DNA of 64,000 nucleotides. It comes from Mitsuaria sp. 7 (GTDB lineage: Bacteria > Pseudomonadota > Gammaproteobacteria > Burkholderiales > Burkholderiaceae_C). The stretch lies in NCBI RefSeq assembly GCF_001653795.1, contig NZ_CP011514.1, positions 2,932,279 through 2,996,278 on the forward strand, written 5' to 3'. Of the stretch, positions 1-8,934 are shown in pieces. Under the pieces are notes generated by a model. It was given only the letters and a program-made list of their open reading frames with translations. It was not told where the DNA came from and searched no databases. Each line of letters starts with the position of its first letter. The first letter of the stretch is position 1. A program made the translations under genes and the position numbers.

Positions 1-73
1 GTCGGTTTTCTACAAGACCCGGCGGCGCCCTTGTCCGACAGTGAGGCCATCCCCACCCCGCCAAGGAGCTGCC

Positions 74-1261
74 ATGAACACCGCCATCCATCCGTTCCGG
101 ATCGAGATCCCCCAGTCGCAGATCGACGACCTGCGCGCCCGGCTCGCCACCACGCGCTGGCCGCAGCCGGTCGTGCGCGACTTCAGCCACGGTCAGGCCG
201 TGTCGCTGGTGCAGGAACTGGCCGACTACTGGCGCGACGGCTTCGACTGGCGCGCCCAGGAAGCCTGCCTGAACGCGCTGCCGCAGTTCACGACCGAGAT
301 CGACGGCCAGACGATCCATTTCATCCACGTGAAGTCGCCGGAGGCGGACGCGTTTCCGCTGATCCTCACGCATGGCTGGCCGAGCTCGCCGGCGGAGTAC
401 CTGGGCCTCATCGGCCCGTTGACCGACCCGCGTCGCCACGGACGCGATGACGCGCCGGCTTTCCACCTGGTCATCCCGTCGGTGCCGGGCATGGGCCTGT
501 CGTCGCCGCTGGCGTCGGCCGGCTGGGACGCGGCGCACACCGCAGCCGCCTGGGACACCTTGATGAAGCGCCTCGGCTACGAGCACTACGGCGCGCAAGG
601 CGGCGACGTCGGCGCCCTGGTCGCCCGCGAGCTGGGCATCCTAGCGCCGGAAGGCCTGGCCGGGGTCCACGTCCAGCAGATCTTCGCGTTCCCCTCTGGC
701 GCGCCCGACGAGATGCAAGGCCTGACCCCGTTCGAGATGGCGGGCTTCGAGCGCCTGGACTACTTCCGCAAGTACGCGGGTTATGTCGACATCCAGTCCA
801 AGCGGCCCGGCACCCTCGCCTTCGGCCTGGTGGACTCGCCGGCCGCACTGCTGGCCTGGAACGCCGAGCTCTTCTTCGGCTTCGAAGGGGAGCGCGCCGC
901 CGAGGTCGACCGCGACCGTTTCCTCACGCACCTGTCGCTCTACTGGTTCACCGGCACCGGCGGGCAGGCGGCGGAGATGTACTTCGCCAACGCCGCGAGC
1001 GGCGCGGGCTATCGCGAGCTGCCCAATCACACGCCGACGGCGGTGGCCGTCTTCCCCGACGATTTCCGCTCGGTCCGCGGCTTCGCGGCGCGCTCGCATA
1101 CCCGGCTGCTACAGTGGACCGAGATGCCGCGCGGCGGCCACTTCGCCAACGAAACGGAGCCGCAGCTCGTCGTCGACGACCTGCGCCGGTTCTTCGGCGC
1201 GCTGCAGGCATCCGCGTCCCAATCACCCCGAGAGGGTCTGGATGGAAGGACCGATCGCTGA
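74..1261 (+). CDS. Epoxide hydrolase (EHN-type alpha/beta hydrolase)
   Basis: 395 residues from an ATG preceded by AAGGAG at 63-68; the frame is open further upstream, but this ribosome site fixes the start. The first ~110 residues match the epoxide-hydrolase N-terminal lid domain, followed by an alpha/beta-hydrolase fold with an HGWP oxyanion motif. The nucleophile motif is GGDVG with Asp178 (GGDWG is more usual), and a C-terminal GGHF gives catalytic His356. Family members hydrolyse epoxides to diols in the cytoplasm via an ester intermediate; the substrate here is unknown. The 3' end overlaps the next gene by 20 bp, so the two are probably co-transcribed. Confidence 0.9.
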   Translation: MNTAIHPFRIEIPQSQIDDLRARLATTRWPQPVVRDFSHGQAVSLVQELADYWRDGFDWRAQEACLNALPQFTTEIDGQTIHFIHVKSPEADAFPLILTHGWPSSPAEYLGLIGPLTDPRRHGRDDAPAFHLVIPSVPGMGLSSPLASAGWDAAHTAAAWDTLMKRLGYEHYGAQGGDVGALVARELGILAPEGLAGVHVQQIFAFPSGAPDEMQGLTPFEMAGFERLDYFRKYAGYVDIQSKRPGTLAFGLVDSPAALLAWNAELFFGFEGERAAEVDRDRFLTHLSLYWFTGTGGQAAEMYFANAASGAGYRELPNHTPTAVAVFPDDFRSVRGFAARSHTRLLQWTEMPRGGHFANETEPQLVVDDLRRFFGALQASASQSPREGLDGRTDR

Positions 1262-1934
1262 AGAGGAACGTCCGGCGGATTCGCCCCTGGTGGCGAAGAT
1301 CCGCCGCGTCCGCCATCTCGCGGACAGCCGGGAGACGGCGCTTCCTGACGGCTCCTGGGACCTGCTGTTCGTGCGCCGCGGCGACGGTCCGGTGACCGTG
1401 GTCCAGACCGGCCAGATCACCGCGCCGCTCGCCATCGACAACCGCGCGGGCGACGAGATCCTGAGCATCGCCTTCAAGACCGACGTCTACATGCCGCGCC
1501 TGCCGGGTCGGCTGATGGTCGGCCAGGGCGTGGTCTGTCCGGTGGACCGGCAGGGTCGCTTCCACATCGGCGAAGCGCACTTCGAGATCCCCCGCTTCGA
1601 CAACGCCGAGCAGCTGGTGGCGGCGCTGGCGCGCCAGGGCGTGCTGGAGCGGGATCCCGTTGTCCTGCGGGCGCTGCAGGGCGCGCGGCAGAGGCTCGAT
1701 GAGCGCAGCATCCAGCGGCACTTCGCGGAGGTCGCGGGTCTCGGCCTCAAGACGCTGCAGCAGATCGCCCGGGCCCATCAGGCGGCCGCGCTGCTGCGCC
1801 AGGGAACCACCGCCTCCCAGGTCGCCGCCGAGCTCGGGTTCTCCGATCAGGCGCACATGAGCCACTCGCTGAAACGGCTCCTCGGGCGGACGCCGCGCGA
1901 GATCGCGCAGGGGCTGTTGCCAGCGGTGCGCTGA
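1242..1934 (+). CDS. AraC-type helix-turn-helix transcriptional regulator
   Basis: 230 residues starting inside the 3' end of the epoxide hydrolase gene, with AGAGGG just upstream of the ATG. The N-terminal half resembles the small sensor domain of DUF6597-type AraC regulators (PDGSWDLLF, TGQITAP). The C-terminal ~90 residues carry the AraC double helix-turn-helix, including the second-helix pattern ASQVAAELGFSDQAHMSHSL and RTPREI. The overlap suggests it regulates, or is coupled with, the hydrolase. Its ligand is not apparent. Confidence 0.85.
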   Translation: MEGPIAEEERPADSPLVAKIRRVRHLADSRETALPDGSWDLLFVRRGDGPVTVVQTGQITAPLAIDNRAGDEILSIAFKTDVYMPRLPGRLMVGQGVVCPVDRQGRFHIGEAHFEIPRFDNAEQLVAALARQGVLERDPVVLRALQGARQRLDERSIQRHFAEVAGLGLKTLQQIARAHQAAALLRQGTTASQVAAELGFSDQAHMSHSLKRLLGRTPREIAQGLLPAVR

Positions 1935-2140
1935 ACGGCCGCGATTGTTCGGATTTGCGCATACGCAGTCGGCGATTCACTTGAATTGCTGGAAGGCGTC
2001 AGCGCATCCCCATGGAATGAGTCATAGGCGACGAACCGGTCGACAAGTACGGTCACGGGGTCCGCAACGTCCTCTTCGGCATGTTGCATTTCCTAGGTAC
2101 TTGTAGACTTATGCATAGCTTTTCCAACACACTCACCGGG

Positions 2141-2767
2141 ATGCCTCGCCGTCCACCGCGCCCTCCACCTTCTTACGAGCAGGCCGTTCTCGCCCTTGCG
2201 CAGCGACGGTCGCTGCTGCGTGCGCGGGATGTGGTCGAGGAAGGGATTCCGTCGATGGTGCTGAGCCGGATGGTTCGGGCTGACAAGCTCGAACGAGTCG
2301 GCCACGGCATCTACTCGCTCCCGGATCGCGACGTCACCGAGCATGTCTCGCTCGCCGAGGTGTGCATCAGGGTTCCCCAGGCGGTGGTCTGCCTGGTGTC
2401 CGCACTTCGGTTCCACGAAGTGGGTTCCCAACAGCCTTTCGAAGTCTGGATTGCCCTCCCGTCCAACGCGCCAGCGCCGCGCATCGCGTCACCGGCAGTG
2501 CGCGTGACGCGCATGTCCGCCGATGCGCTGTCCCAAGGGGTCATCGAATACGACGTCGACGGGGTGCGTGTTCCTGTCTTTTCGGTGGCGAAGACGATCG
2601 CCGACTGCTTCAAGTTCCGCAACAAGGTAGGGCTCGACGTCGGCATCGAAGCGCTGCGGGACGGATGGACGCAGAAAGCGTTTACCGCCGACGACCTGTG
2701 GAACTGCGCAGTTGTTGATCGGGTGAGCAATGTGATGCGCCCGTACATGGAGAGTCTGATCGTATGA
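2141..2767 (+). CDS. abiEi: AbiEi family type IV antitoxin
   Basis: 208 residues from the chosen ATG. In-frame ATGs at 2081 and 2111 are possible, and none of the three has a clear Shine-Dalgarno. The N-terminal part has a winged-helix pattern (LALAQRRSLLRARDVVEEGI, RADKLERVGHGIYSLPD) and the C-terminal part is the AbiEi antitoxin domain (SVAKTIADCFKFRNKVGLDVG). In known AbiE systems this protein binds inverted repeats and represses the operon, and counteracts the toxin without stable binding. Its stop overlaps the toxin start (ATGA), the usual bicistronic arrangement. Confidence 0.9.
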   Translation: MPRRPPRPPPSYEQAVLALAQRRSLLRARDVVEEGIPSMVLSRMVRADKLERVGHGIYSLPDRDVTEHVSLAEVCIRVPQAVVCLVSALRFHEVGSQQPFEVWIALPSNAPAPRIASPAVRVTRMSADALSQGVIEYDVDGVRVPVFSVAKTIADCFKFRNKVGLDVGIEALRDGWTQKAFTADDLWNCAVVDRVSNVMRPYMESLIV

Positions 2768-3615
2768 GCCGCAACATCGCCGCTTCGGTGCGCGCGCGGC
2801 TCAAGAACATGATCAGCCCCGCCGCCGATTTCAACCTGCTCACCACCCGCTTCGGACTTGAGCGTCTGCTGTATCGCCTGTCAATCTCCAGGCACGGACA
2901 GTCCTTCCTTCTGAAAGGCGCACTGCTCTTCACGCTCTGGTACCAGGACCGCCAGCGCCCCACCCGCGACGTCGACTTGCTCGCCTGCAGTCCAACCGAT
3001 GTCGATCATCTGGTGGCGCTATTCCGCGAGGTCTGCGAAATGGACGTCGATGACGGCGTGAGCTTCGATCCGGAGTCCGTTCGCGGCGTCGGACTCAACA
3101 CGGCCAAAGCTGGCGTTGTCCGGATCACGTTGCTGGGCGATCTCGCGCGAGCGAGGCTGCCGATCCAGATCGATATCGGTCATGGAGACGCGGTGACGCC
3201 TGGCCCCATGTCGGTGACCTTCCCCTGCCTACTGGATGACCTGCCGCCGCCGAGGTTGATGGCCTACCCCAAACCGACGGTGATCGCAGAGAAGCTTCAC
3301 GCCATCTGGTCCCACGGCATGACGAACACCCGGATGAAGGACTTCTACGACCTGGACATCCTGCTTCACGACGAGGAGATCGATGTGGCGGAGCTCCATC
3401 CGGCCATCGAAGCGACATTCGCCAATCGAGGAACATCTCCCCCGAGTGCGTTGGGCGGGGCGCTGCCCGTCGGACTCACGGAGGCCTTCGGGCAACACCC
3501 GATCAAGGCATCGATGTGGGCGGCCTTCCTGAAGAAGAACCACGTGCCGCCGACCCCGTTCGTCGAGGTCATCGAGCGCCTGGTTGTTTCGCTTCGGAGG
3601 CTGTCCGTCCTGTGA
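2764..3615 (+). CDS. abiEii: AbiEii/AbiGii family nucleotidyltransferase toxin
   Basis: 283 residues, start overlapping the antitoxin stop as ATGA. The DNA polymerase beta-like nucleotidyltransferase signature is intact: KGALLFTLWY followed by RPTRDVDLLA, with the metal-binding DVD. A downstream KLHAIWSHG...TRMKDFYDL segment is typical of AbiEii. Members of the family transfer nucleotides to tRNA acceptor ends or related targets and stop growth, giving abortive infection or plasmid stabilisation. The pair lies between ordinary chromosomal genes with no recombinase nearby. Confidence 0.92.
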   Translation: MSRNIAASVRARLKNMISPAADFNLLTTRFGLERLLYRLSISRHGQSFLLKGALLFTLWYQDRQRPTRDVDLLACSPTDVDHLVALFREVCEMDVDDGVSFDPESVRGVGLNTAKAGVVRITLLGDLARARLPIQIDIGHGDAVTPGPMSVTFPCLLDDLPPPRLMAYPKPTVIAEKLHAIWSHGMTNTRMKDFYDLDILLHDEEIDVAELHPAIEATFANRGTSPPSALGGALPVGLTEAFGQHPIKASMWAAFLKKNHVPPTPFVEVIERLVVSLRRLSVL

Positions 3616-3644
3616 AGGCATCGCGCGCCGTCCCGGCGCGTGGC

Positions 3645-4133
3645 TCACTTCGCGACCGTCACACCCTTGTTCGCCAACGCATCCGCACGCTCGTTCCCCG
3701 GATCGCCGGCGTGGCCCTTGACCCAGCGCCAGTCCACCGTGTGCAGCTTGCGCAGCGCATCCAGGCGCTGCCACAGGTCGGCGTTCTTCACCGGCTTGCC
3801 GTCGGCCGTCTTCCAGCCGCGGCGTTGCCAGCCCGAGATCCACTCGGTCATGCCCTTGCGCACGTACTCGCTGTCCGTGTAGATCACGATGTTGCAGCTG
3901 CGCTTGAGCGAGGTCAGCGCCTCTATCACCGCCGTCAGCTCCATGCGGTTGTTCGTGGTGTTGCGCTCGCCGCCGAACAGCTCCTTCTCGTGGTCGCCGC
4001 TCTTGAGCCACGCGCCCCAGCCGCCCGGGCCCGGATTGCCCTTGCAGGCGCCGTCGGTGTAGATGACGACGGGCGGCTTGGCGATCTTCGGCGCGGCGGG
4101 AGCGGGGGAAGCAGAGGAGTCGGTATCGGTCAT
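3645..4133 (-). CDS. rnhA: Ribonuclease HI
   Basis: 162 residues. Removes RNA from RNA-DNA hybrids during replication. The active-site residues are visible: Asp27 ([14 protein letters not shown]), Glu65 (NRMEL), Asp87 (YTDSEYV) and Asp151 (NERADALA), plus His141 in KGHAG. A ~20-residue Ala/Pro/Ser-rich N-terminal extension precedes the domain. Downstream on this strand is the AbiEii toxin gene, converging; upstream is the methyltransferase gene on the same strand, 115 bp away across a 15-bp tandem repeat. Confidence 0.97.
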   Translation of the reverse strand: MTDTDSSASPAPAAPKIAKPPVVIYTDGACKGNPGPGGWGAWLKSGDHEKELFGGERNTTNNRMELTAVIEALTSLKRSCNIVIYTDSEYVRKGMTEWISGWQRRGWKTADGKPVKNADLWQRLDALRKLHTVDWRWVKGHAGDPGNERADALANKGVTVAK

Positions 4134-4149
4134 GAACAGGTCGCAGAGG

Positions 4150-4209
4150 AACGGGTCAGGGAAGAACGGGTCAGGGAAGAACGGGGCGGAGAAGAACGGT
4201 GCGGAGACG
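4150..4209. repeat. 15-bp tandem repeat between rnhA and the methyltransferase
   Basis: Four consecutive 15-bp units: two exact copies of AACGGGTCAGGGAAG, then two diverged ones (AACGGGGCGGAGAAG, AACGGTGCGGAGACG). The array fills most of the 115-bp gap upstream of rnhA, so it could change the spacing between the rnhA start and its promoter. Confidence 0.75.
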
Positions 4210-4248
4210 AACAGGGAACGTCGGGGTCAGGTCGACACCGTGTCGACG

Positions 4249-5199
4249 TCAATCGACCTCGGCATCGTCGCGATGATGATGGTGATGGTGGACCGCCGCG
4301 ACCGCCGGCGCGGTCTTGGCGGCGCGCTTCTTGCCGCGCGCCATCCCGATCAGCCGCATGCCGTGCACGCGCTTGACCGCGATGACGCCGTACAGCGCGC
4401 CCAGCACCGTCCACCACTTGCCGCCGGGCTTCTCGATCCACTGCCAGCGCGCGAGCCACGCATCGCTCAGCAGCGGCGGCCGGTAGCAGCCGAACTGCGC
4501 GCGTTCGACATCGAACGACAGCAGCCGCAGCCAGTCCCGCAGGCGCCAGTAGCCGAGGTATTCGCGCTCCTCGGGCAGATAGAGCCGCGGCGGCCGGCCC
4601 AGCATGCGGCCGTTGACGCGGGCGAGATTCTGCCTCACCGCCCACAGGCTGGCCGGGTTCATGCCGAGGATCACGACGCGCCCCTCGGGACGCAGCACGC
4701 GCTCGACCTCGCGCAGGCAGCGGTGCGGATCGGCGGCCTGCTCCAGCGTGTGCGGGAGCAGCACCAGGTCCAGGCTGTTGGACTCGAACGGCAGCGCGTC
4801 GAACTCGCAGTAGACCGCCGCGCGGCCGGCGCCGTTCAGGCCCGGCGCGGACTCGGCCTGGGGCTCGGGCTGGTATTCCAGCGGATGCGCGCTCAGCGAC
4901 TGCCGCGGCGGACCGGCGACGCCGTCCTCGAACGGTTGATGGTTCAGCGCCAGCCAGCGGTTGGTCATCCGGTTGGTTCGCAGGCCGTGCAATTGCGGGA
5001 AGCCGAGCTGCAGCGCGTGATATCCGAACCAGTCGATCACGGCCGCGTCGATGAAGCGCTGTTCCCATGCGAGCAGGTAGCGCCCGGCGGGCGTGCGCAA
5101 CCAATGCGCGAACTCCGCCGCGGCGGTGTCCGGCCGGAAGTGCGCCTCTACAATCGGCGGCTTCTCGTCGCTGTCGTCGTCCTGGCCCGGAGTCTTCAT
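4249..5199 (-). CDS. Class I SAM-dependent methyltransferase
   Basis: 316 residues. The middle contains a Methyltransf_11-like core (EFDALPFESNSLDLVLLPHTLEQ and the VERVLRPEGRVVILG strand), but the glycine-rich SAM motif I is poorly preserved. It occupies the gloB-methyltransferase-rnhA arrangement common in Burkholderiales, where the substrate is not known. The C-terminus ends in VHHHHHHRDDAEVD, a natural six-histidine run. The start is 27 bp from the divergent gloB start, so the two promoters must overlap or lie within the opposite gene. Confidence 0.85.
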   Translation of the reverse strand: MKTPGQDDDSDEKPPIVEAHFRPDTAAAEFAHWLRTPAGRYLLAWEQRFIDAAVIDWFGYHALQLGFPQLHGLRTNRMTNRWLALNHQPFEDGVAGPPRQSLSAHPLEYQPEPQAESAPGLNGAGRAAVYCEFDALPFESNSLDLVLLPHTLEQAADPHRCLREVERVLRPEGRVVILGMNPASLWAVRQNLARVNGRMLGRPPRLYLPEEREYLGYWRLRDWLRLLSFDVERAQFGCYRPPLLSDAWLARWQWIEKPGGKWWTVLGALYGVIAVKRVHGMRLIGMARGKKRAAKTAPAVAAVHHHHHHRDDAEVD

Positions 5200-5225
5200 C
5201 GCTGGGACCTGATCCCCTTGCCTGC

Positions 5226-6011
5226 ATGAACCTGGTCGCCGTTCCCGCCTTCACAGACAACTATCTCTGGCTGCTGCATGACGGCCGGTCGGCGCTCGTG
5301 GTCGACCCGGGCGACGCCGCACCGGTGAAGGAGGCGCTGCGCTCGCTGGGACTGGACCTGCAAGGCATTCTAGTGACCCATCACCATGCCGATCACGTCG
5401 GCGGCGTGCGTGAGTTGATGCCCTTGCTGGCCGAGGGCGCAAAGATCTGGGGGCCCGCTGGTGAATCCATGCCGGTGCCCGTCGAACCCCTGCGCGAAGG
5501 CGACCGGTTCGAGGTCCTCGGCCAGGTCGTCGACGTGCTCGACGTCCCCGGCCACACCGCCGGTCACATCGCTTTCGTGCTGAAGCAACCGACCGACGGC
5601 GGCACGCCCCTCCTGTTCTGCGGCGACACGCTCTTCTCCGCCGGCTGCGGCCGCCTCTTCGAAGGCACGCCCGCGCAGATGCACGCGTCGCTGTCCAAAC
5701 TCGCCGCACTCCCCGGGGAAACCCGTGTCTGCTGTGCGCACGAGTACACCTTGTCGAATCTGCGTTTTGCTCGCACAGTCGAGCCCCAGAACGAGGCGGT
5801 CGCGCGTCACGAGGCCTGGTGTCTGGCCCGGCGCGAGCAGTTGCTGCCTACCCTGCCCTCCACCATCGACGTGGAGCTCCAGATCAACCCCTTCCTGCGC
5901 TGCGACGTCGCCGCCGTCCGCGAAGCCGCCCAGCGCCGCGACCCGGGCGTCACGTCGCAGCCGGTCTCGGTCCTGGCCGGGCTGCGTCAATGGAAGAACG
6001 AATTTCGCTGA
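5226..6011 (+). CDS. gloB: Hydroxyacylglutathione hydrolase (glyoxalase II)
   Basis: 261 residues. The metallo-beta-lactamase fold with the binuclear zinc motif THHHADH gives ligands His52, His54, Asp56 and His57; further ligands lie in GHTAGH and FCGDTLFSAGCGRLFEG. It hydrolyses S-lactoylglutathione to lactate and glutathione, the second step of methylglyoxal detoxification. The frame runs upstream to 5067, but the length and the family N-terminus (MNLVAVPAFTDNYLW) fix the start at 5226. The transglycosylase gene follows after 7 bp. Confidence 0.96.
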   Translation: MNLVAVPAFTDNYLWLLHDGRSALVVDPGDAAPVKEALRSLGLDLQGILVTHHHADHVGGVRELMPLLAEGAKIWGPAGESMPVPVEPLREGDRFEVLGQVVDVLDVPGHTAGHIAFVLKQPTDGGTPLLFCGDTLFSAGCGRLFEGTPAQMHASLSKLAALPGETRVCCAHEYTLSNLRFARTVEPQNEAVARHEAWCLARREQLLPTLPSTIDVELQINPFLRCDVAAVREAAQRRDPGVTSQPVSVLAGLRQWKNEFR

Positions 6012-6018
6012 GCCTCCG

Positions 6019-7794
6019 ATGCAACGACACCTGACCCCGCCCCGCACGATCTCCCGTTCCCACCGCGCCACCACCGGCGCGGATGCCACCTCCCCCACCA
6101 CTCCAGCCGCGTCGACGACGAGGCGCCCCGCGCTGACCTTGATCGCCGCGCTGCTGCCGCTGGTGCTGGCCGCGTGCGCGACGAACCGTCCGCAAGCCGA
6201 CAACCAGGAGGCCCAGGCCGTCGCGCAGCAGACGGTGGCCGCGGTCGAGGCCGCGGCCTCCGCCGTGCCCTCGCCGGCCACGCCGGTGGCGCGCGTCGCG
6301 ACGGCCCCGGAAGAGAAGCTGGACGTCCTGCTCGAGGACAACCTGAACCCCGGCGAGAAGGTCGACCTCGACGCCCCGAAGACGCACGTCGACCTGTGGG
6401 CGCGGATGCGCGCCGGCATGGCGATGCCCGAGCTCGACAACGACCTGGTCCGCAAGGCCGAGGACTGGTACAGCAGCCGGCCGGACTACGTCGGCCGCAT
6501 GACCGGCCGGGGCAGCCTCTACCTCTATCACGTGGTCGAGGAAGTGCAGAAGCGCGGCATGCCGATGGAGCTGGCGCTGCTGCCCTTCGTCGAGAGCGCG
6601 TTCCGCAACGACGCGCAGTCCAGTGCGAAGGCCGTGGGCATGTGGCAGTTCATGCCCGCCACGGGCCGCGATTTCGACCTGAAGCAGAACATCTTCCGCG
6701 ACGACCGCCGCGACGTGCTGGCCTCGACCAAGGCGGCGCTGGACTACCTGCAGCGCCTGAACAAGATGTTCGACGGCGACTGGCAGCTCGCGCTGGCCGC
6801 GTACAACTGGGGCCAGGGCAACGTCAGCAAGGCGGTCGCGCGCAACCAGAAGGCCGGCCTGCCGATCGACTACGACAGCCTGCGCATGCCCGACGAGACG
6901 CGCTACTACCTGCCCAAGCTGCAGGCGGTGAAGAACATCCTGATGCGCCCGGAGGCCTTCGGCATCCAGCTGCCGGCGGTGGCGAACCACCCGTACTTCC
7001 TGTCGGTCAACATCGACCGCGACATGGACGTCACGCGCGCGGCGCAACTGGCCGAGCTGGACGAGGAGACCTTCCGCCAGTTCAACCCGTCGATGAACAA
7101 GCCGGTGATCCTGGCGGCCAGCAGCGGGCAACTGCTGCTGCCCTACGACAACGCCAGCACCTTCGTCGCCAACCTCGAGAAGCATCGCGGCCCGCTGGCC
7201 TCGTGGACGGCGTGGGTCGTGCCCAGGACGATGAAGCCGGCCGACGCCGCCCAGCAGGTCGGCATGAGCGAGACCGGCCTGCGCGAGATCAACCGCATCC
7301 CGGCGCGCATGCTGGTGACCAAGGGCTCGACGCTGCTGGTGCCGCGCACGGCGTCGCGCGACCAGGACGTGTCCGAGCATCTGGCCGACAACGCCCGCAT
7401 CGGCTTCGCGCCCGACGTGCCGCCGATGCGCCGCGTCACGCTGAAGGCCAACAAGGGCGACACGGTGGCGAGCCTGGCGCGCCGCTATCGCCTGGGCACG
7501 ACGCAGCTGGCGCAGTGGAACCGGGTGAGCACGAAGGCGACGTTCAAGCCGGGGCAGCAGGTCGTCGCGTATGTGCGTGAAGGCCAGCAGCTCGCGGAGG
7601 CGGGACCGTCGGCGGCGTCGTCGAAGTCCTCGACCCCGGCGAGCAAGGCCTCGAAGTCGGGCAAGGTCACCAAGGTCGCGTCGAGCGCGGCGAACAAGCC
7701 CGCCAAGGGCGGCGCGAAGACGCGCAGCGCCAAGGTCGCCGCCAGCGAGGGCAAGGGCGCTCGTACCGTCGCGACGAAGACGGCGCTGCGCTGA
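6019..7794 (+). CDS. mltD: Membrane-bound lytic murein transglycosylase D-like lipoprotein
   Basis: 591 residues. A basic N-terminus and hydrophobic stretch lead to a lipobox (LVLAAC, Cys about residue 53), so it should be an outer-membrane lipoprotein. The SLT domain includes ALLPFVESAFRNDAQS (catalytic Glu) and AVGMWQFMPATGRDF. LysM-type repeats follow, the clearest being RVTLKANKGDTVASLARRYRLGTTQLAQWN. The last ~60 residues are a Lys/Ala/Ser-rich tail. It cleaves peptidoglycan to 1,6-anhydro products. The unusually long N-terminus before the lipobox leaves the exact start slightly uncertain. Confidence 0.9.
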   Translation: MQRHLTPPRTISRSHRATTGADATSPTTPAASTTRRPALTLIAALLPLVLAACATNRPQADNQEAQAVAQQTVAAVEAAASAVPSPATPVARVATAPEEKLDVLLEDNLNPGEKVDLDAPKTHVDLWARMRAGMAMPELDNDLVRKAEDWYSSRPDYVGRMTGRGSLYLYHVVEEVQKRGMPMELALLPFVESAFRNDAQSSAKAVGMWQFMPATGRDFDLKQNIFRDDRRDVLASTKAALDYLQRLNKMFDGDWQLALAAYNWGQGNVSKAVARNQKAGLPIDYDSLRMPDETRYYLPKLQAVKNILMRPEAFGIQLPAVANHPYFLSVNIDRDMDVTRAAQLAELDEETFRQFNPSMNKPVILAASSGQLLLPYDNASTFVANLEKHRGPLASWTAWVVPRTMKPADAAQQVGMSETGLREINRIPARMLVTKGSTLLVPRTASRDQDVSEHLADNARIGFAPDVPPMRRVTLKANKGDTVASLARRYRLGTTQLAQWNRVSTKATFKPGQQVVAYVREGQQLAEAGPSAASSKSSTPASKASKSGKVTKVASSAANKPAKGGAKTRSAKVAASEGKGARTVATKTALR

Positions 7795-7820
7795 TCGCTC
7801 GCGCTCCTTCAGCCCGGAAT

Positions 7821-7851
7821 GACAACGGCCGCTCGATGAGCGGCCGTTGTC
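7821..7851. terminator. Perfect 14-bp stem-loop, probable bidirectional terminator
   Basis: A perfect 14-bp GC-rich stem with a 3-nt loop (arms 7821-7834 and 7838-7851) lies between the converging mltD and MAPEG genes. There is no strong T-tract on either side, so its efficiency as an intrinsic terminator is uncertain. Confidence 0.65.
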
Positions 7852-7867
7852 GTCTGGAGCGGCGAAG

Positions 7868-8257
7868 TCAACCGAAGAAGAGCGCCACGGAGAGCGCCGT
7901 ACCGACACCCCACGCCAAGCTGCGCAGACTCGGCTGATCCGCGATGTAGAGCGCGACGTAGACCACCCGCGTCACGATGAACGCGATCGCCAGCAGATCG
8001 ATGCGCGACTGCGCATGCTGCATCTGCTGCGCCGCCAGCACGCCGGCGATGAACAGCGGCAGCGATTCGAAGCTGTTGGCCTGCGCCGCATTGGCGCGGG
8101 CCTGCCAGCCGCTCTGCCGCGTCAGCCAGCCGCGCGGGTCGTGGTTGTCGAAGCCGCCGTCGCGGCGGCGTTTGCCGAAGCCTCGGGACTTCGCCAGCGC
8201 GGCGCACAGCACCGGCATCAGGCAGGCGACGATCAGGCAGTAGTTAGCGATGGTCAT
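7868..8257 (-). CDS. MAPEG family integral membrane protein
   Basis: 129 residues from the ATG at 8257, with GGGAG a few bases upstream; the open frame extends further but reads as non-coding. The pattern ANYCLIVACLMPVLCAALAK, then RANAAQANSFESLPLFIAGV, is typical of the membrane-associated proteins in eicosanoid and glutathione metabolism; the RANAAQxNSFE segment is the usual glutathione-site helix. Four hydrophobic segments are apparent. The bacterial function is not established. Confidence 0.85.
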   Translation of the reverse strand: MTIANYCLIVACLMPVLCAALAKSRGFGKRRRDGGFDNHDPRGWLTRQSGWQARANAAQANSFESLPLFIAGVLAAQQMQHAQSRIDLLAIAFIVTRVVYVALYIADQPSLRSLAWGVGTALSVALFFG

Positions 8258-8312
8258 GGCGGACTCCCGCTTCTCGTCGAATCGCGATCGGAGGCCGACG
8301 GCAGCCGGCGGA

Positions 8313-8900
8313 TCAGGTCGACCGCCTATCCACCAGCGCATGCGCGATGGTGCCGAGGTCGACGTATTCCAGCTCGCTGCCCACCGGCACGCCCCGCGCC
8401 AGCCGCGTGCTGCGCAGGCCACGCGCGCGCAGTGCCTCGGCCAGCACGTGCGCGGTCGCCTCGCCTTCGGCGGTGAAGCTGGTGGCGAGGATCACCTCCT
8501 CCACCTGCCCGTCGGTCGCCCGCGCCAGCAGCTGATCGACGCCGATCTCGCGCGTCGACACACCGTCCAGCGGACTGATACGCCCCTGCAGCACGAAGTA
8601 GTAGCCGAAGTAGGAGGCCGTGCGCTCCATCGCGGCCTGATCGGCCGGCGACTCCACCACGCACAGCAGCCGCGCGTCGCGATGCCGGTCCGAGCAGATC
8701 GAGCACAGCGGCGCCTCGCTGAAGGTATGGCAACGCTCGCAATGGCGCACGTTGCTCGCCGCGCCCTGCAGCGCACGGGCCAGCGCGTCGATGCCGGCGC
8801 GGTCGTGCTGCAGCAGGTGGTAGGCCATGCGCTGGGCCGACTTCTGGCCCACGCCGGGCAGGCGCCGCAGGGCCTCGATCAGTTGGTCGAGCGCGGTCAC
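8313..8900 (-). CDS. recR: Recombination mediator protein RecR
   Basis: 195 residues. Order of parts: helix-hairpin-helix ([19 protein letters not shown]), a four-Cys zinc finger (CERC...CSIC), a Toprim domain ([14 protein letters not shown]) and the C-terminal Walker-B-like region. With RecF/RecO it loads RecA at gaps. The order dnaX-ybaB-recR on one strand is the conserved bacterial arrangement. Confidence 0.97.
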   Translation of the reverse strand: MTALDQLIEALRRLPGVGQKSAQRMAYHLLQHDRAGIDALARALQGAASNVRHCERCHTFSEAPLCSICSDRHRDARLLCVVESPADQAAMERTASYFGYYFVLQGRISPLDGVSTREIGVDQLLARATDGQVEEVILATSFTAEGEATAHVLAEALRARGLRSTRLARGVPVGSELEYVDLGTIAHALVDRRST

Positions 8901-8934
8901 CGCAGTCCGATCCGATCGATGATCAGAACGGCGA

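Noticed and set aside
2021..2140. N-terminal extension of AbiEi or remnant coding DNA before it
   Set aside because: The frame is open from 2021, but the added residues resemble no AbiEi N-terminus, so it was not called.
4150..4209. CRISPR-like array
   Set aside because: Units are contiguous without spacers; it is an ordinary tandem repeat. No cas genes are in the window.
4063..5229. 388-codon plus-strand frame opposite the methyltransferase
   Set aside because: Shadow of the methyltransferase; low-complexity Arg/Ala/Gln sequence.
5950..7908. 652-codon minus-strand frame opposite mltD
   Set aside because: Antisense shadow; mltD has lipobox, SLT and LysM motifs in the plus frame.
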